Assembly (NCBI RefSeq): GCF_026586625.1
Contig: NZ_JAODIW010000006.1
Coordinates: 1,401,061-1,465,060, forward strand
DNA: 64,000 nucleotides
Source of the DNA: Halobium salinum
GTDB taxonomy: Archaea > Halobacteriota > Halobacteria > Halobacteriales > Haloferacaceae
Direction of reading: 5' to 3'
In this document: positions 17,034 through 24,944 of the stretch, piece after piece
How positions within the stretch are numbered: position 1 is the first letter of the stretch
Layout of the letters: each line of letters starts with the position of its first letter
Made by a program: the position numbers and the translations under genes
Notes under the pieces: model-generated
Seen by the model: only the letters and a program-made list of their open reading frames with translations
What the model was told of the DNA's origin: nothing
Databases searched by the model: none

Positions 17034-18148
17034 GCGGTCGTCCTCCCGGCGAACAGTCCCGACGGTCTGAACAGCAGGATGAGAATCATCAGGGCGAACG
17101 CCGCGGCCTTGGTGAAGTCACTCGGGATCCAGATGATGGACATCGAGTCGGCGAGTCCGATGACGAGCCCGCCGAAGATGGCGCCGTAGACCGAGCCGAT
17201 GCCCCCGAGGATGACGGCGGCGAAGATGAGCAGGAGGAGAATCCACCCGCGACTGTACGCGATGGTGCCCGCCTCGAGGATGAGCAAGTAGCCGGCGACG
17301 CCGGCGAGACCGGCGCCGATGATCCACGTCCACTTGATGACGCGCTCGGTCGGGATGCCCGTGACCCGCGCGAGGTCCTGGTTGTCGGACATCGCGCGCA
17401 TCGCCTTGCCGAGCTTGGTGCGCTGGAGCAGGACGTGGACGCCCACCATCAGCACCACGGCACAGACGACGAGCGTCAGCTCGTGGTAGCCGAAGCTGAA
17501 CGTGACTCCGCCGACGGTTGGTCTGAGTCCGCCGGCCTCGTCGGCCACAGAGGTGACGCTCGTGCCCCACACGAAGACGATGAGGTATCGGAGGATGAAC
17601 GCGACGCCGATGGAGGCGATGAGCAGCGCGATGCCGTCCTGGCCGCGCATCGGCTCGTAGACGAGCTTGTCGATGAGCAGCGCGATGGCGATGGCACCGA
17701 CGCCGGCCGCGACGAGCCCCAACAGCAGTGCCAGCGGCGCCCCGAAGATGCTCGTCCCCAGCTGTGGGGCGTACACGTCGGCACCCAGCCCGAGACTGAG
17801 GAGGCTCCCGATGTCGTACTCGCCGAGCCCGGCGACGAGCCACGCGACGGCCCAGCCGACGAAGGCGCCGCCCGTGATGTAGTCGCCGTGTGCGAAGTTC
17901 GCGAAGTTCAGGATGCTGTACGTCATCGAGAGGCCGACGCCCGCGAGCCCGATGACGAGCCCGTTGACGACCCCGCGCCACGCGAGGAGAACCACGTCGC
18001 CGACGCCGAGCGCCCCCGAGCCCAGCTTGGCGGCCAAGTCGGCGAACAGCGCCAGTACCAAGAGCACGCCGACGACCGCGGCGAGCGCCTGCCCGGGACG
18101 CTCGACGAGCAGTCGACGACCGCGGGAGTAGTTATCAGCTATCCCCAT
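17030..18148 (-). CDS. livH: Branched-chain amino-acid ABC transporter permease LivH
   Basis: A 372-residue permease with about nine hydrophobic helices. The LivH signatures are VNGLVIGLAGVGLSMTYSIL, NFAHGDYITGGAFVGW and KLGKAMRAMSDNQDLARVTG. It is the first gene of the leftward livHMGF operon. I chose the ATG at 18148 (MGIADNYS); the reading frame stays open upstream but gives unlikely sequence there. A TATA-like element about 40 bases upstream implies a short leader. Confidence 0.93.
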   Translation of the reverse strand: MGIADNYSRGRRLLVERPGQALAAVVGVLLVLALFADLAAKLGSGALGVGDVVLLAWRGVVNGLVIGLAGVGLSMTYSILNFANFAHGDYITGGAFVGWAVAWLVAGLGEYDIGSLLSLGLGADVYAPQLGTSIFGAPLALLLGLVAAGVGAIAIALLIDKLVYEPMRGQDGIALLIASIGVAFILRYLIVFVWGTSVTSVADEAGGLRPTVGGVTFSFGYHELTLVVCAVVLMVGVHVLLQRTKLGKAMRAMSDNQDLARVTGIPTERVIKWTWIIGAGLAGVAGYLLILEAGTIAYSRGWILLLLIFAAVILGGIGSVYGAIFGGLVIGLADSMSIIWIPSDFTKAAAFALMILILLFRPSGLFAGRTTA

Positions 18149-18185
18149 TGATAATGCACCACATGTTAGAGTTCCCCACTCAGAG

Positions 18186-18195
18186 CCATAAAAGC
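18186..18195 (-). promoter_or_regulatory. TATA-like element of livHMGF
   Basis: Minus-strand GCTTTTATGG lies about 40 bases before the livH ATG, so the transcript would have a leader of roughly 15 bases. It abuts an imperfect dyad, GGCCTTCGAAAAGGC. Confidence 0.5.
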
Positions 18196-18283
18196 CTTTT
18201 CGAAGGCCTCTGCGGAGGGTTTCTCGTTTCGTAGTGAAACAATCGGTAACAATAACCCACCCGGGCGCGCAGGAGGACACACG

Positions 18284-18802
18284 ATGGAGGTCTCTCCCGC
18301 CGTGACGGACGACGCCGACCGCGTCGTCGACCTGTGGGTCGACCTCGCCGAGGGACAGCGAGCGCACGGCTCGCACCTCCTCGCCGACGCCAACCGGGAG
18401 GCTATCCGGGAGTCCGTCCTCCAGCACGTCGTCACCGGCGGGCTACTGGTCGCGCGTGAGTCGGCGGACGCACGCGACGACAGTGGCGACGACCCCGGTC
18501 CGATCGCCGGGTTCGTCATGTTCGGCCCGGAGCTCGACGGGTACAGACAGGACGTGAATCGCGGCGTCGTGCGCAACATCTTCGTCGCCGCCGAGCACCG
18601 CGGGCGGGGGGTCGGCAGCGACCTCCTCGCCGCCGCCGAACGCGACCTCGAAGCGTCCGGCGTGGACGTGGTGAGCCTCGAAGTGCTCGCGCGAAACGCC
18701 GACGCGAGGCGGTTCTACGAGGCGCGCGGGTACGCCACACACCGCGTCGAACTGGAGAAGCGGGTGAGCTCCGAAAACGATACTGACTCAAGGGAGGGCT
18801 GA
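18284..18802 (+). CDS. GNAT-family N-acetyltransferase
   Basis: A 172-residue acetyltransferase. The acetyl-CoA binding motif A is RNIFVAAEHRGRGVGSDLLA (about residues 98-117), followed by LEVLARNADARRFYEARGY, which is typical motif B of RimI-like GNATs. The substrate is unknown. It is divergent from livH and ends just before tRNA-Thr. Confidence 0.88.
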   Translation: MEVSPAVTDDADRVVDLWVDLAEGQRAHGSHLLADANREAIRESVLQHVVTGGLLVARESADARDDSGDDPGPIAGFVMFGPELDGYRQDVNRGVVRNIFVAAEHRGRGVGSDLLAAAERDLEASGVDVVSLEVLARNADARRFYEARGYATHRVELEKRVSSENDTDSREG

Positions 18803-18820
18803 GTAGCCCGGGCTGTTCGC

Positions 18821-18894
18821 GCCAGGGGAGCATGGGTGGTTCATGCACTCGACTTGTAATCGAGACTTCGTGGGTTCGAATCCCACCCCTGGCT
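18821..18894 (+). tRNA. tRNA-Thr (anticodon TGT)
   Basis: A 7-bp acceptor stem (GCCAGGG with CCCTGGC), anticodon stem CTCGA/TCGAG around the loop CTTGTAA (anticodon TGT), and a T arm GTGGG-TTCGAAT-CCCAC. The discriminator is T. No intron. Confidence 0.95.
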
Positions 18895-18922
18895 TCGGGG
18901 CCGAGCGTCACCGCGGACGCGG

Positions 18923-19501
18923 TTACGACCGTTCGGAGTCCACCTTCGCGCGCCCCACGTCTTTCTCCGCCTCGAACTTCGGACTCACGACGCGCGAGTA
19001 CAGACCGAAGAGCACGACTCCGAGCAGCCCGCCGACGCCCACACCGACGGCCGTCTCCCCGTACAGCCCGCTGGCGACGACGAGGAGGAGAACCGAGACG
19101 AACCCGTAAACCAACAGCAGGACGTGGGGCATGTCGAGCGTCTTCTCCGCCTCGGAGTCCGACCCGCTCCTGAAGAAGCGCCAGTACTTCCGCGGGAGGT
19201 CGAGTTCGTTGATGGCGAACGCCTCCGACGAGAGTGCGAAGGCGAGAAACGGGAGCCGGAGCGAGTAGACGAGAAAGAACCCGAGTACGGAGAGTACGAC
19301 GCCGAAGAGCGCGACGGACGCCTTCGCGGTCCTGGGGAGGTTCGACCCGATTACCGTGAAGAGGCCGGTGAGGACGAGAGCCCAGATACGGGTGTCGGAC
19401 CACATCTGGTTCTCGACGTGACGGGCGTGCAGCCAGTACTGCTCGTACACGCACACGTCGGAGGGCACGTACGACGTCTCCCCCGGTTCGGTGGCGCTCA
19501 T
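18923..19501 (-). CDS. Four-helix membrane protein, unknown function
   Basis: A 192-residue protein with hydrophobic segments near residues 38-55, 61-82, 127-148 and 150-170, and charged loops between. I do not recognise the family. The ATG at 19501 overlaps the stop of the upstream SDR gene by ATGA, which fixes the start and indicates cotranscription. The C-terminus is a charged tail (KFEAEKDVGRAKVDSERS). Confidence 0.7.
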   Translation of the reverse strand: MSATEPGETSYVPSDVCVYEQYWLHARHVENQMWSDTRIWALVLTGLFTVIGSNLPRTAKASVALFGVVLSVLGFFLVYSLRLPFLAFALSSEAFAINELDLPRKYWRFFRSGSDSEAEKTLDMPHVLLLVYGFVSVLLLVVASGLYGETAVGVGVGGLLGVVLFGLYSRVVSPKFEAEKDVGRAKVDSERS

Positions 19502-20334
19502 CGCGACCGGGTCTCCTCTTCCGGCGGTCGGGACCAGTCCTCGGCCCGGTCCCGGGGTCGGTAGCCGAGCACGGCACGGGCGTGCTCGAGGTCGAACCAC
19601 CGGGACCGGTTGTCACTGACCCCGTAGAAGGTATCGAACGCGACCTCGTCGTCCGCCAGACAACACTCGACCAGTTGCGCGAGGTCCCGCCGGGAGTGCC
19701 ACGTGGCGCGCAGACGGCGGACCGCCCGGTCGTACGCGTCGCTGTCGGGGTCGAACGCCCCGGCGTCGACACCGCGCTCTGCGTCCCCGTACGGGTGGTC
19801 GTACCGCGGCGGGCGGACGCTCGCGATACGGAGCGCGTAGAACCGCCGCGGGAACTCGAAGTTCTCGACGTACTGTCGTCCGAGCCCCTCGCCGAACAGT
19901 TTCGAGGTGCCGTAGAACGAGTCCGGCCTGGGCGGGACGGTGTGGTCGAGGACCAGGTCGAAGCCGGGGTCGTATATCGCGGGAGCGAACTCCTCCTCGT
20001 ACATCCCGACGACGTGGTTCGAGGAGGCGAACACGAACGACTCCACCTCCGCCCGCCGAGCGGCCTCGAGGCAGTTGTACGTGCCGACGACGTTGTTCCG
20101 AAGGACCGACCCCCAGTCGGCGTCGGTGGAGGGGTCGCCGGCCAGGTGGACGACTGCGTCCTGCCCCTCGAACGCAGGGGCGATAGCGTCCAAGTCGGCG
20201 ACGTCCGCGACTCGGGCGTCGTGGTCGGGGTCCGGCCGCCGGTCCAGGTACGTGAACGAGTACTGGTCCGCGAGGTGGTCGATTATCGCGGTTCCGACGC
20301 AGCCGAACGCCCCTGTCACCAGTACCTCTCTCAT
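19498..20334 (-). CDS. NAD-dependent extended SDR (Azf/uronate dehydrogenase-like)
   Basis: A 278-residue extended short-chain dehydrogenase. NAD binding is VLVTGAFGCVGTAIIDHL at the N-terminus. The catalytic region is FASSNHVVGMYEE, then the YxxxK pair in SFYGTSKLFGEGLGR. The SSNHVVGMYE block and the overall length match the uronate dehydrogenase group, which in Halobacteria includes the NAD-linked glucose-6-phosphate dehydrogenase Azf. The exact sugar substrate is inference. ATG at 20334 gives the standard nucleotide-binding N-terminus. Coupled to the downstream membrane protein gene. Confidence 0.85.
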   Translation of the reverse strand: MREVLVTGAFGCVGTAIIDHLADQYSFTYLDRRPDPDHDARVADVADLDAIAPAFEGQDAVVHLAGDPSTDADWGSVLRNNVVGTYNCLEAARRAEVESFVFASSNHVVGMYEEEFAPAIYDPGFDLVLDHTVPPRPDSFYGTSKLFGEGLGRQYVENFEFPRRFYALRIASVRPPRYDHPYGDAERGVDAGAFDPDSDAYDRAVRRLRATWHSRRDLAQLVECCLADDEVAFDTFYGVSDNRSRWFDLEHARAVLGYRPRDRAEDWSRPPEEETRSR

Positions 20335-20436
20335 ACCTACGTCACACCCGTGGACTATCGTTGATAATCCTTTCCGGGCAGCACCTCGTTCCCGGCCGCA
20401 CTCGTTCGACACTACTCCCGGCCAGCACCGTCGGCG

Positions 20437-21903
20437 TCAGTCCGCCGAGACACCCGTCCCCCCGTCCGTCTTGATGGGCGTCGTCACCGCCTGGAGCACG
20501 AGGACGCCGACGATGAACGCGGCCCCGAGCGCTGCGGCCGCGACGAGCGTGGAGGTCATGTCGGCGACGACCCCGCTCCCGATGCGGAAGGGGATGCCCG
20601 CCACCGCCCGCAGCATCGAGACGACGCTGAGCACCGTGGCCCGCCCGACCGACTCGATGCGGTCGTTCATGTACCGACTCGAGATGGGCCAGACGAGCGT
20701 GAATCCGCCCTTCATCGCGAAGAACATCGGGAAGACGAGCAGGGGGACGAACGCCGGCAGGAGGTAGAAGACGGCGATGCCGAGCGGGAGGAAGAGCAGC
20801 ACTTTCCGGGCGCCGAAGCGCTCCTCCACGTCGCCGGCGTAGTCGCTGACGATGGCCCCGACGACCGAGAACGCCGCGTACAGCACGCCGAGAGTCGCCG
20901 GCTCGGGGACGCCCCACGAGTCCAACGTCGACCCGAGGCTCGATTCGAGCGCGTTGGTCGCCATCGGCTGGATGTACATGTCCGCGGTCATCAGCGCGCC
21001 GCCGACCAGCGCCATGTAGACGATGAACGAGCGCATGCTCGGCTTGGAGAGCTGTTCTTTGACGACCGGGAGCGCCTCGACGATGGTGAGCGGGCCGTCG
21101 TCGTCGGTCTCGTCCTCGTCGGCCTCGTCCTCGTCGTCACCGTCGCGCTCGCCCTCACTCCCGTCGGCCCCGTCATCGGCGGGTTCGGCGTCACCGCCCA
21201 CGTCTACGTTCTCCGCGCTTTCGGCGCCCTCGGCGCTCTCGGCGTCGTCGTCCCCAGCGGCGTCGGCGCCCGACCAGTCCGTCGGCGGTTCGGTTCGGTT
21301 CGCGTACTGTCGGTTCTTCGGAAGCGTGAGCACGACGCCGACGTTGACGGCCCCGAGGCAGACGGCGGCCATGAACGGGTAGAGTGGGTCGACGACGTAC
21401 AGTAGCCCGCCGGCGATGAGCGTGACCACACTCACCCACTGGCCGAGCGCGCTGGCACGGCCGCTGATGTACGTGAACTCGCCGGTCAGGTCGTACTCGT
21501 CGAGCGTGTCGTAGAGCCACGCGCTCGCACTCCCCGAGACGAACGTCTGTCCGAGCGAGAGCGTGGTGAAGGTGAAGAGGAAGCCGACGAAGTCGGTCGC
21601 GACGAGGTAGCTCGCACTCGATATCAGGAAGAGTACCGACGCCACGACGAGGCTGTTCCGCCGACCGATGCGGTCGCCGAGATACCCCGTCGGCACCTCG
21701 CCGGCGACGACGACCACCGACTGGACGCTCGCGATGGCGCCGATCTGCGTGAACGAGAGCCCGTTCGCCAGGAGGAACAGCGTGTAGATGGGGTAGAAGA
21801 AGCTGGCCCGGCCGGTCGCCCGGTAGAGATAGTACTTGAGAATCGGCCGGGGCCGGTCGCTGGAGGGGATAGGGAGGGTCGGGCGCACGGGGAAGTCCGT
21901 CAC
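20437..21903 (-). CDS. Major facilitator superfamily transporter
   Basis: About 488 residues with twelve hydrophobic helices in two bundles. The MFS loop 2-3 signature appears as GEVPTGYLGDRIGRRNSLVV. The central cytoplasmic loop (about residues 205-275) is extremely acidic, full of Asp, Glu, Gly and Ser. The substrate is unknown. Two GTG starts are possible: 21903 (VTDFPVRPTL) avoids overlap with the upstream lipoprotein gene, whereas 21948 overlaps it by 14 bases. I prefer 21903. Confidence 0.88.
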   Translation of the reverse strand: MTDFPVRPTLPIPSSDRPRPILKYYLYRATGRASFFYPIYTLFLLANGLSFTQIGAIASVQSVVVVAGEVPTGYLGDRIGRRNSLVVASVLFLISSASYLVATDFVGFLFTFTTLSLGQTFVSGSASAWLYDTLDEYDLTGEFTYISGRASALGQWVSVVTLIAGGLLYVVDPLYPFMAAVCLGAVNVGVVLTLPKNRQYANRTEPPTDWSGADAAGDDDAESAEGAESAENVDVGGDAEPADDGADGSEGERDGDDEDEADEDETDDDGPLTIVEALPVVKEQLSKPSMRSFIVYMALVGGALMTADMYIQPMATNALESSLGSTLDSWGVPEPATLGVLYAAFSVVGAIVSDYAGDVEERFGARKVLLFLPLGIAVFYLLPAFVPLLVFPMFFAMKGGFTLVWPISSRYMNDRIESVGRATVLSVVSMLRAVAGIPFRIGSGVVADMTSTLVAAAALGAAFIVGVLVLQAVTTPIKTDGGTGVSAD

Positions 21904-21934
21904 AATCGACGCGTGGCCGGCCTGAAGAGCGTTC

Positions 21935-22732
21935 CTATCCGCGTTCACCGACCGCGTCGACCAGCGAGAGCAGTGCCCCGCGGTGGTCGGGTCGGTCGAG
22001 CGGGAGAGAGACCTCGGCGGTCACGGTCACCCCGGTCTCGTCGTCGCCGGTGAGCGAGACGGGGTCCGAGACGGACTGGTACGGCGAGGTGGGGAACGCC
22101 CCACCCGCGACGTACACCTCGCCGCTCCGGGGGGCCCAAATGCCGTAGACGAGTCGCATGTCGACCGTCGCCGCCTCGACGGTCACCTCGGTCGTCTTCC
22201 CGTCCGGGAGCGGGTAGCCGCGCATCGTCTGGCCGTCGACGTGAAACGCCCCTTCGATGGCGTAGAGGTCGTCGGTTTTCTCGACGCTCCCGGTCGCCGG
22301 CCGTCGCTCGCCGAGGTCCTCCACGCCCTGTGACCGGAGTTGGTCTTTCACCACGGGCGTCACCTGCGTCTCCACGAGGTCGGGGACCGCGACGCCACCC
22401 AGCGGACCGACGAAGTTGACCCGCGTGACGAAGAACGTGCTCAGCGGCGCCGAGATGTCGGCCATCGCGAGCGTCGACATCTCTTCGAGAAACGCCCGGT
22501 TCTCGAACAGCGCCATGGACTGGTACACCGACAGCCCCGGTACCGGCACGTCGAGTTCGGTCTCCTGGACGTCGCCGACCTGCGCCCACCCCTCCAGCGC
22601 ACCCTCGGCGACCACCGGCGGGAGGAACGTCGCGTCCGACGCGCTCGCGCTCCCCGACCGGACCCCGTTGCAGCCCGCCGTGAGTGTGATTCCACCCAGT
22701 GCCCCCATCTTCAACGCCGCTCGCCGATTCAT
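21935..22732 (-). CDS. DUF6517-like haloarchaeal lipoprotein
   Basis: A 265-residue predicted lipoprotein with a twin-arginine start (MNRRAALKMGALGG) and a lipobox LTAGC near residue 21, so it is probably Tat-exported and lipid-anchored. The body is beta-rich with no enzyme motif that I can see; it resembles the haloarchaeal DUF6517 group. An AT-rich patch just before the ATG is a likely promoter. The MFS gene follows within about 30 bases and may be cotranscribed. Confidence 0.7.
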   Translation of the reverse strand: MNRRAALKMGALGGITLTAGCNGVRSGSASASDATFLPPVVAEGALEGWAQVGDVQETELDVPVPGLSVYQSMALFENRAFLEEMSTLAMADISAPLSTFFVTRVNFVGPLGGVAVPDLVETQVTPVVKDQLRSQGVEDLGERRPATGSVEKTDDLYAIEGAFHVDGQTMRGYPLPDGKTTEVTVEAATVDMRLVYGIWAPRSGEVYVAGGAFPTSPYQSVSDPVSLTGDDETGVTVTAEVSLPLDRPDHRGALLSLVDAVGERG

Positions 22733-22822
22733 ATACAAATATTGTACAGTCTCGATATTTGAACGTGGCGCCGGGAGAATCAGCGCCGAGAATCGGTCGG
22801 GAGTACGGAGTCGCCTTCGACC

Positions 22823-23062
22823 TCAAGCGATTCGGAGCACGCGCCAGACGTTGGCACGGGGGCCGAGCGGCTCGAGTTCGAGCGGAATCGACGAGCCACT
22901 CGGAAGTCGACTGAGGGTCTCGCGGGTCGACTCCGAGGCGTACTCGACGACGTGGCGCGCCTCGTTTCGATGAGTCACCTCGACCGTCATGGCGCCGTGG
23001 TCGTTCATCGGTCGTACTACCTCGACGGGGACCGCCGTCGACCGGGCGCGAGGCTGGGACAT
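22823..23062 (-). CDS. Small conserved haloarchaeal protein, unknown function
   Basis: A 79-residue soluble protein: VPVEVVRPMNDHGAMTVEVT, then HVVEYASESTRETLSRLPSG and a basic C-terminus ending WRVLRIA. I do not recognise a named function. The ATG at 23062 is chosen over an upstream start that would add an unconvincing N-terminus. It lies divergent from nothing, 90 bases left of a small HTH gene on the same strand. Confidence 0.6.
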   Translation of the reverse strand: MSQPRARSTAVPVEVVRPMNDHGAMTVEVTHRNEARHVVEYASESTRETLSRLPSGSSIPLELEPLGPRANVWRVLRIA

Positions 23063-23156
23063 TGAATTCACCACCACCCGCAGGCGCATAAACGTTGATA
23101 CGAGCCCACCCATCCGCTACCGAGCGCTCGATAGACGAGCCTGTGAAGAGCGAGAC

Positions 23157-23375
23157 TCAGTTGGCGACGTAGCGCTCGCCGTCGCGCTCGACCAAGTCGC
23201 GCTTGCGGAGGGTCTTGAGGACGCTGAACAGCGAGAGTTTCTGCATCTCGAGCCCGTCGCCGAGCTCCTCGACCGTCGCGTCGCCCTGTGTCGAGAGGTA
23301 CAGGTAGACGAGCTTCGCGCTCGACGAGTCGATATCCCCCGGCATCCGCGTCCGCTGTGTCGGCTTCTGCATCAT
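23157..23375 (-). CDS. Small winged-helix DNA-binding protein
   Basis: A 72-residue winged helix: SSAKLVYLYLSTQGDATVEE, LGDGLEMQKLSLFSVLKTL and RKRDLVERDGERYVAN. This is the compact MarR/TrmB-like DNA-binding domain seen in many stand-alone haloarchaeal regulators. No sensor domain is present. Two adjacent ATGs (23375 and 23372) are possible. Confidence 0.82.
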   Translation of the reverse strand: MMQKPTQRTRMPGDIDSSSAKLVYLYLSTQGDATVEELGDGLEMQKLSLFSVLKTLRKRDLVERDGERYVAN

Positions 23376-23581
23376 CGTGAGAGCCACCAGACATTCGACG
23401 ATAATAAATCTCTGCCTCGACAATCGTCGAACTCTCGAACCCGGGGATTTCGGGGTCCTCGTCGCGACGAGCGCCGATTACTTCACGTTCGAGTGAACAA
23501 TTGCCACTCGGCTTCGACGCCCCGGACACCCGTCGATTTCGACCACCGTCGATGGGCCCAGTCGCTATCGTTCGCAGAAAC

Positions 23582-23860
23582 AGGGAAGGGGCGGGAGTCG
23601 AACCGGAGCCGGACGGTCGCCCTCGCTTCGTCTCGCGGCTTCGCCGCTCGCCCCGCTCGGGCGCTGCGACCGGCAGGGTTCGGCTCCCTTCCGGTTCACG
23701 ACACGCCTCGCTGTCGCTCGGCGGTCGAAGGGAAGGGGCGGGAGTCGAACCACGGTCGCTTCGCTCACTTCGTTCGCTCCGCTCTCTGATTCGACTCCCT
23801 TCGTACACCGCTGGCGCTCACTGTCGTTCGCGCCAGCAGGGAAGGGGCGGGAGTCGAACC
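23582..23860. repeat. Three copies of a tRNA 3'-end-like repeat
   Basis: A 23-base block starting AGGGAAGGGGCGGGAGTCG occurs at 23582-23604, 23729-23751 and 23838-23860. Read on the minus strand it is a T loop plus acceptor 3' strand of a tRNA. The first two copies are followed by an imperfect inverted counterpart (GGTTCGGCTCCCTTCC, ATTCGACTCCCTTC), so each forms a long imperfect palindrome. The third continues into the tRNA-like sequence. Confidence 0.75.
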
Positions 23861-23937
23861 ACGCGAGAGTCGTCTCCACCGTCGATAGGCCACGAGGGCC
23901 CCGGTACGGTGACGCTCTACCACTGAGCTACCCTTCC
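23840..23937 (-). tRNA. tRNA-like sequence, possibly intron-containing or decayed
   Basis: On the minus strand a perfect 7-bp acceptor (GGAAGGG with CCCTTCC), a good D arm (GCTC-AGTGGTA-GAGC) and a T arm GCG(T)GG-TTCGACT-CCCGC with one bulged base. The 98-base span is about 26 longer than a simple tRNA, so it may hold an intron. I cannot find a clean anticodon arm or a convincing bulge-helix-bulge. It may be a real tRNA of unusual form or a decayed one left by integration events. Isotype not assigned. Confidence 0.4.
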
Positions 23938-23971
23938 AAACTCGCTTTGGACCGCCCCGGTCAAATACGTT

Positions 23972-24904
23972 TCACAACACGACGGCGACCCACCCGCCGA
24001 ACTGCGCGAGCGCGACCACGACCATCCCCGCGACCGTCGGGAGCGGGGAGCGTTGGCGGGTGAACACGAGCACCCCCCAGAGGAACGGCGGCGCCGCGAG
24101 CATCGTCGCCCAGCAGACCACCGTGGGCACGTGACCCCCGTGGAGGACGCCGAGCGCGACGAACCCGGCCAGAAGCGCGCCGGCGTGGAGCCAGCGGAGC
24201 GTCGAGGTCGGGAGCCGCGTCGGGAGCGTCCGCTTTCCCACCGCCGCGTCCGCCTCGCGGTCGGGCCACCCGGTCGCGAGCAGGTTCGCGAACACGAACA
24301 GTGCGAACGGGACGAACGCGACCACTGCGTCGAGGGAAAGCGACCCCGCGACGGCGACGAAGCCGTAGGTCGGGAGCACTAGCCCACCGAGTGTGGCGTT
24401 GTCGACCTCGCCGAGTCCACGCCAAGCGAGCGCGAGCGGCGGCAACGAGTAGCCGACGCCGAAGACGACGACCCCGAGCAGGAGCGCGAGCACCGGCCCG
24501 CCGAGGACGCCGACGGTGGCGAGGGTCAGAGTCGCGACGGTCCCGAGCAGGAGCGACGCTGCGGTCGCCCTGAGCGCGAGTCGACGGGAGAGTCCGGTGC
24601 GTGCGAGCGCTCCGCTCCCGCCCGAGAAGCGGGTCCGCTCGGTGAGCAGGTCGGTGCCGTAGTCGGCGAACTCGTTCGCGTAGTGGACGCCGGCCGCGAG
24701 CGGGAGGTACGCGAGAAAGGCGAGAGCGACGCGACCCGTGGGCAGGAGTCGTCCGTCCGCAACCGCCGCCGCGACGCCCATCCCGTAGACGACGACCATC
24801 AACAGGAGTTGGTCCGGTCGACTCATCTCGACGAGCGCGCGGAGGACGGTCAGGCGACGGTGACGGTGTCGGCGGTCGGTCGGATGGTCTGTCGTCGGTG
24901 CCAC
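23972..24904 (-). CDS. UbiA-family prenyltransferase
   Basis: A 310-residue polytopic protein of about eight helices. It has the two aspartate-rich prenyl-diphosphate motifs of the UbiA superfamily: NEFADYGTD near residue 77 and DREAD near residue 214. Starting MSRPDQLLLM after a short basic N-terminus, it most resembles MenA-like aromatic prenyltransferases of menaquinone synthesis; digeranylgeranyl transfer is an alternative. The start is a GTG. It follows sdhA by 40 bases on the same strand, so it may belong to that transcript, which fits a quinone-linked role. Confidence 0.85.
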   Translation of the reverse strand: MAPTTDHPTDRRHRHRRLTVLRALVEMSRPDQLLLMVVVYGMGVAAAVADGRLLPTGRVALAFLAYLPLAAGVHYANEFADYGTDLLTERTRFSGGSGALARTGLSRRLALRATAASLLLGTVATLTLATVGVLGGPVLALLLGVVVFGVGYSLPPLALAWRGLGEVDNATLGGLVLPTYGFVAVAGSLSLDAVVAFVPFALFVFANLLATGWPDREADAAVGKRTLPTRLPTSTLRWLHAGALLAGFVALGVLHGGHVPTVVCWATMLAAPPFLWGVLVFTRQRSPLPTVAGMVVVALAQFGGWVAVVL

Positions 24905-24944
24905 GAGAGAGAGCGAGAAGGCGCTGCGTCAGCGAGCGCGAGGC

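Noticed and set aside
23501-23926. Open frame across the tRNA-like repeats
   Set aside because: Its repeated translated motifs are by-products of the repeated tRNA-end DNA; there is no plausible start or domain.
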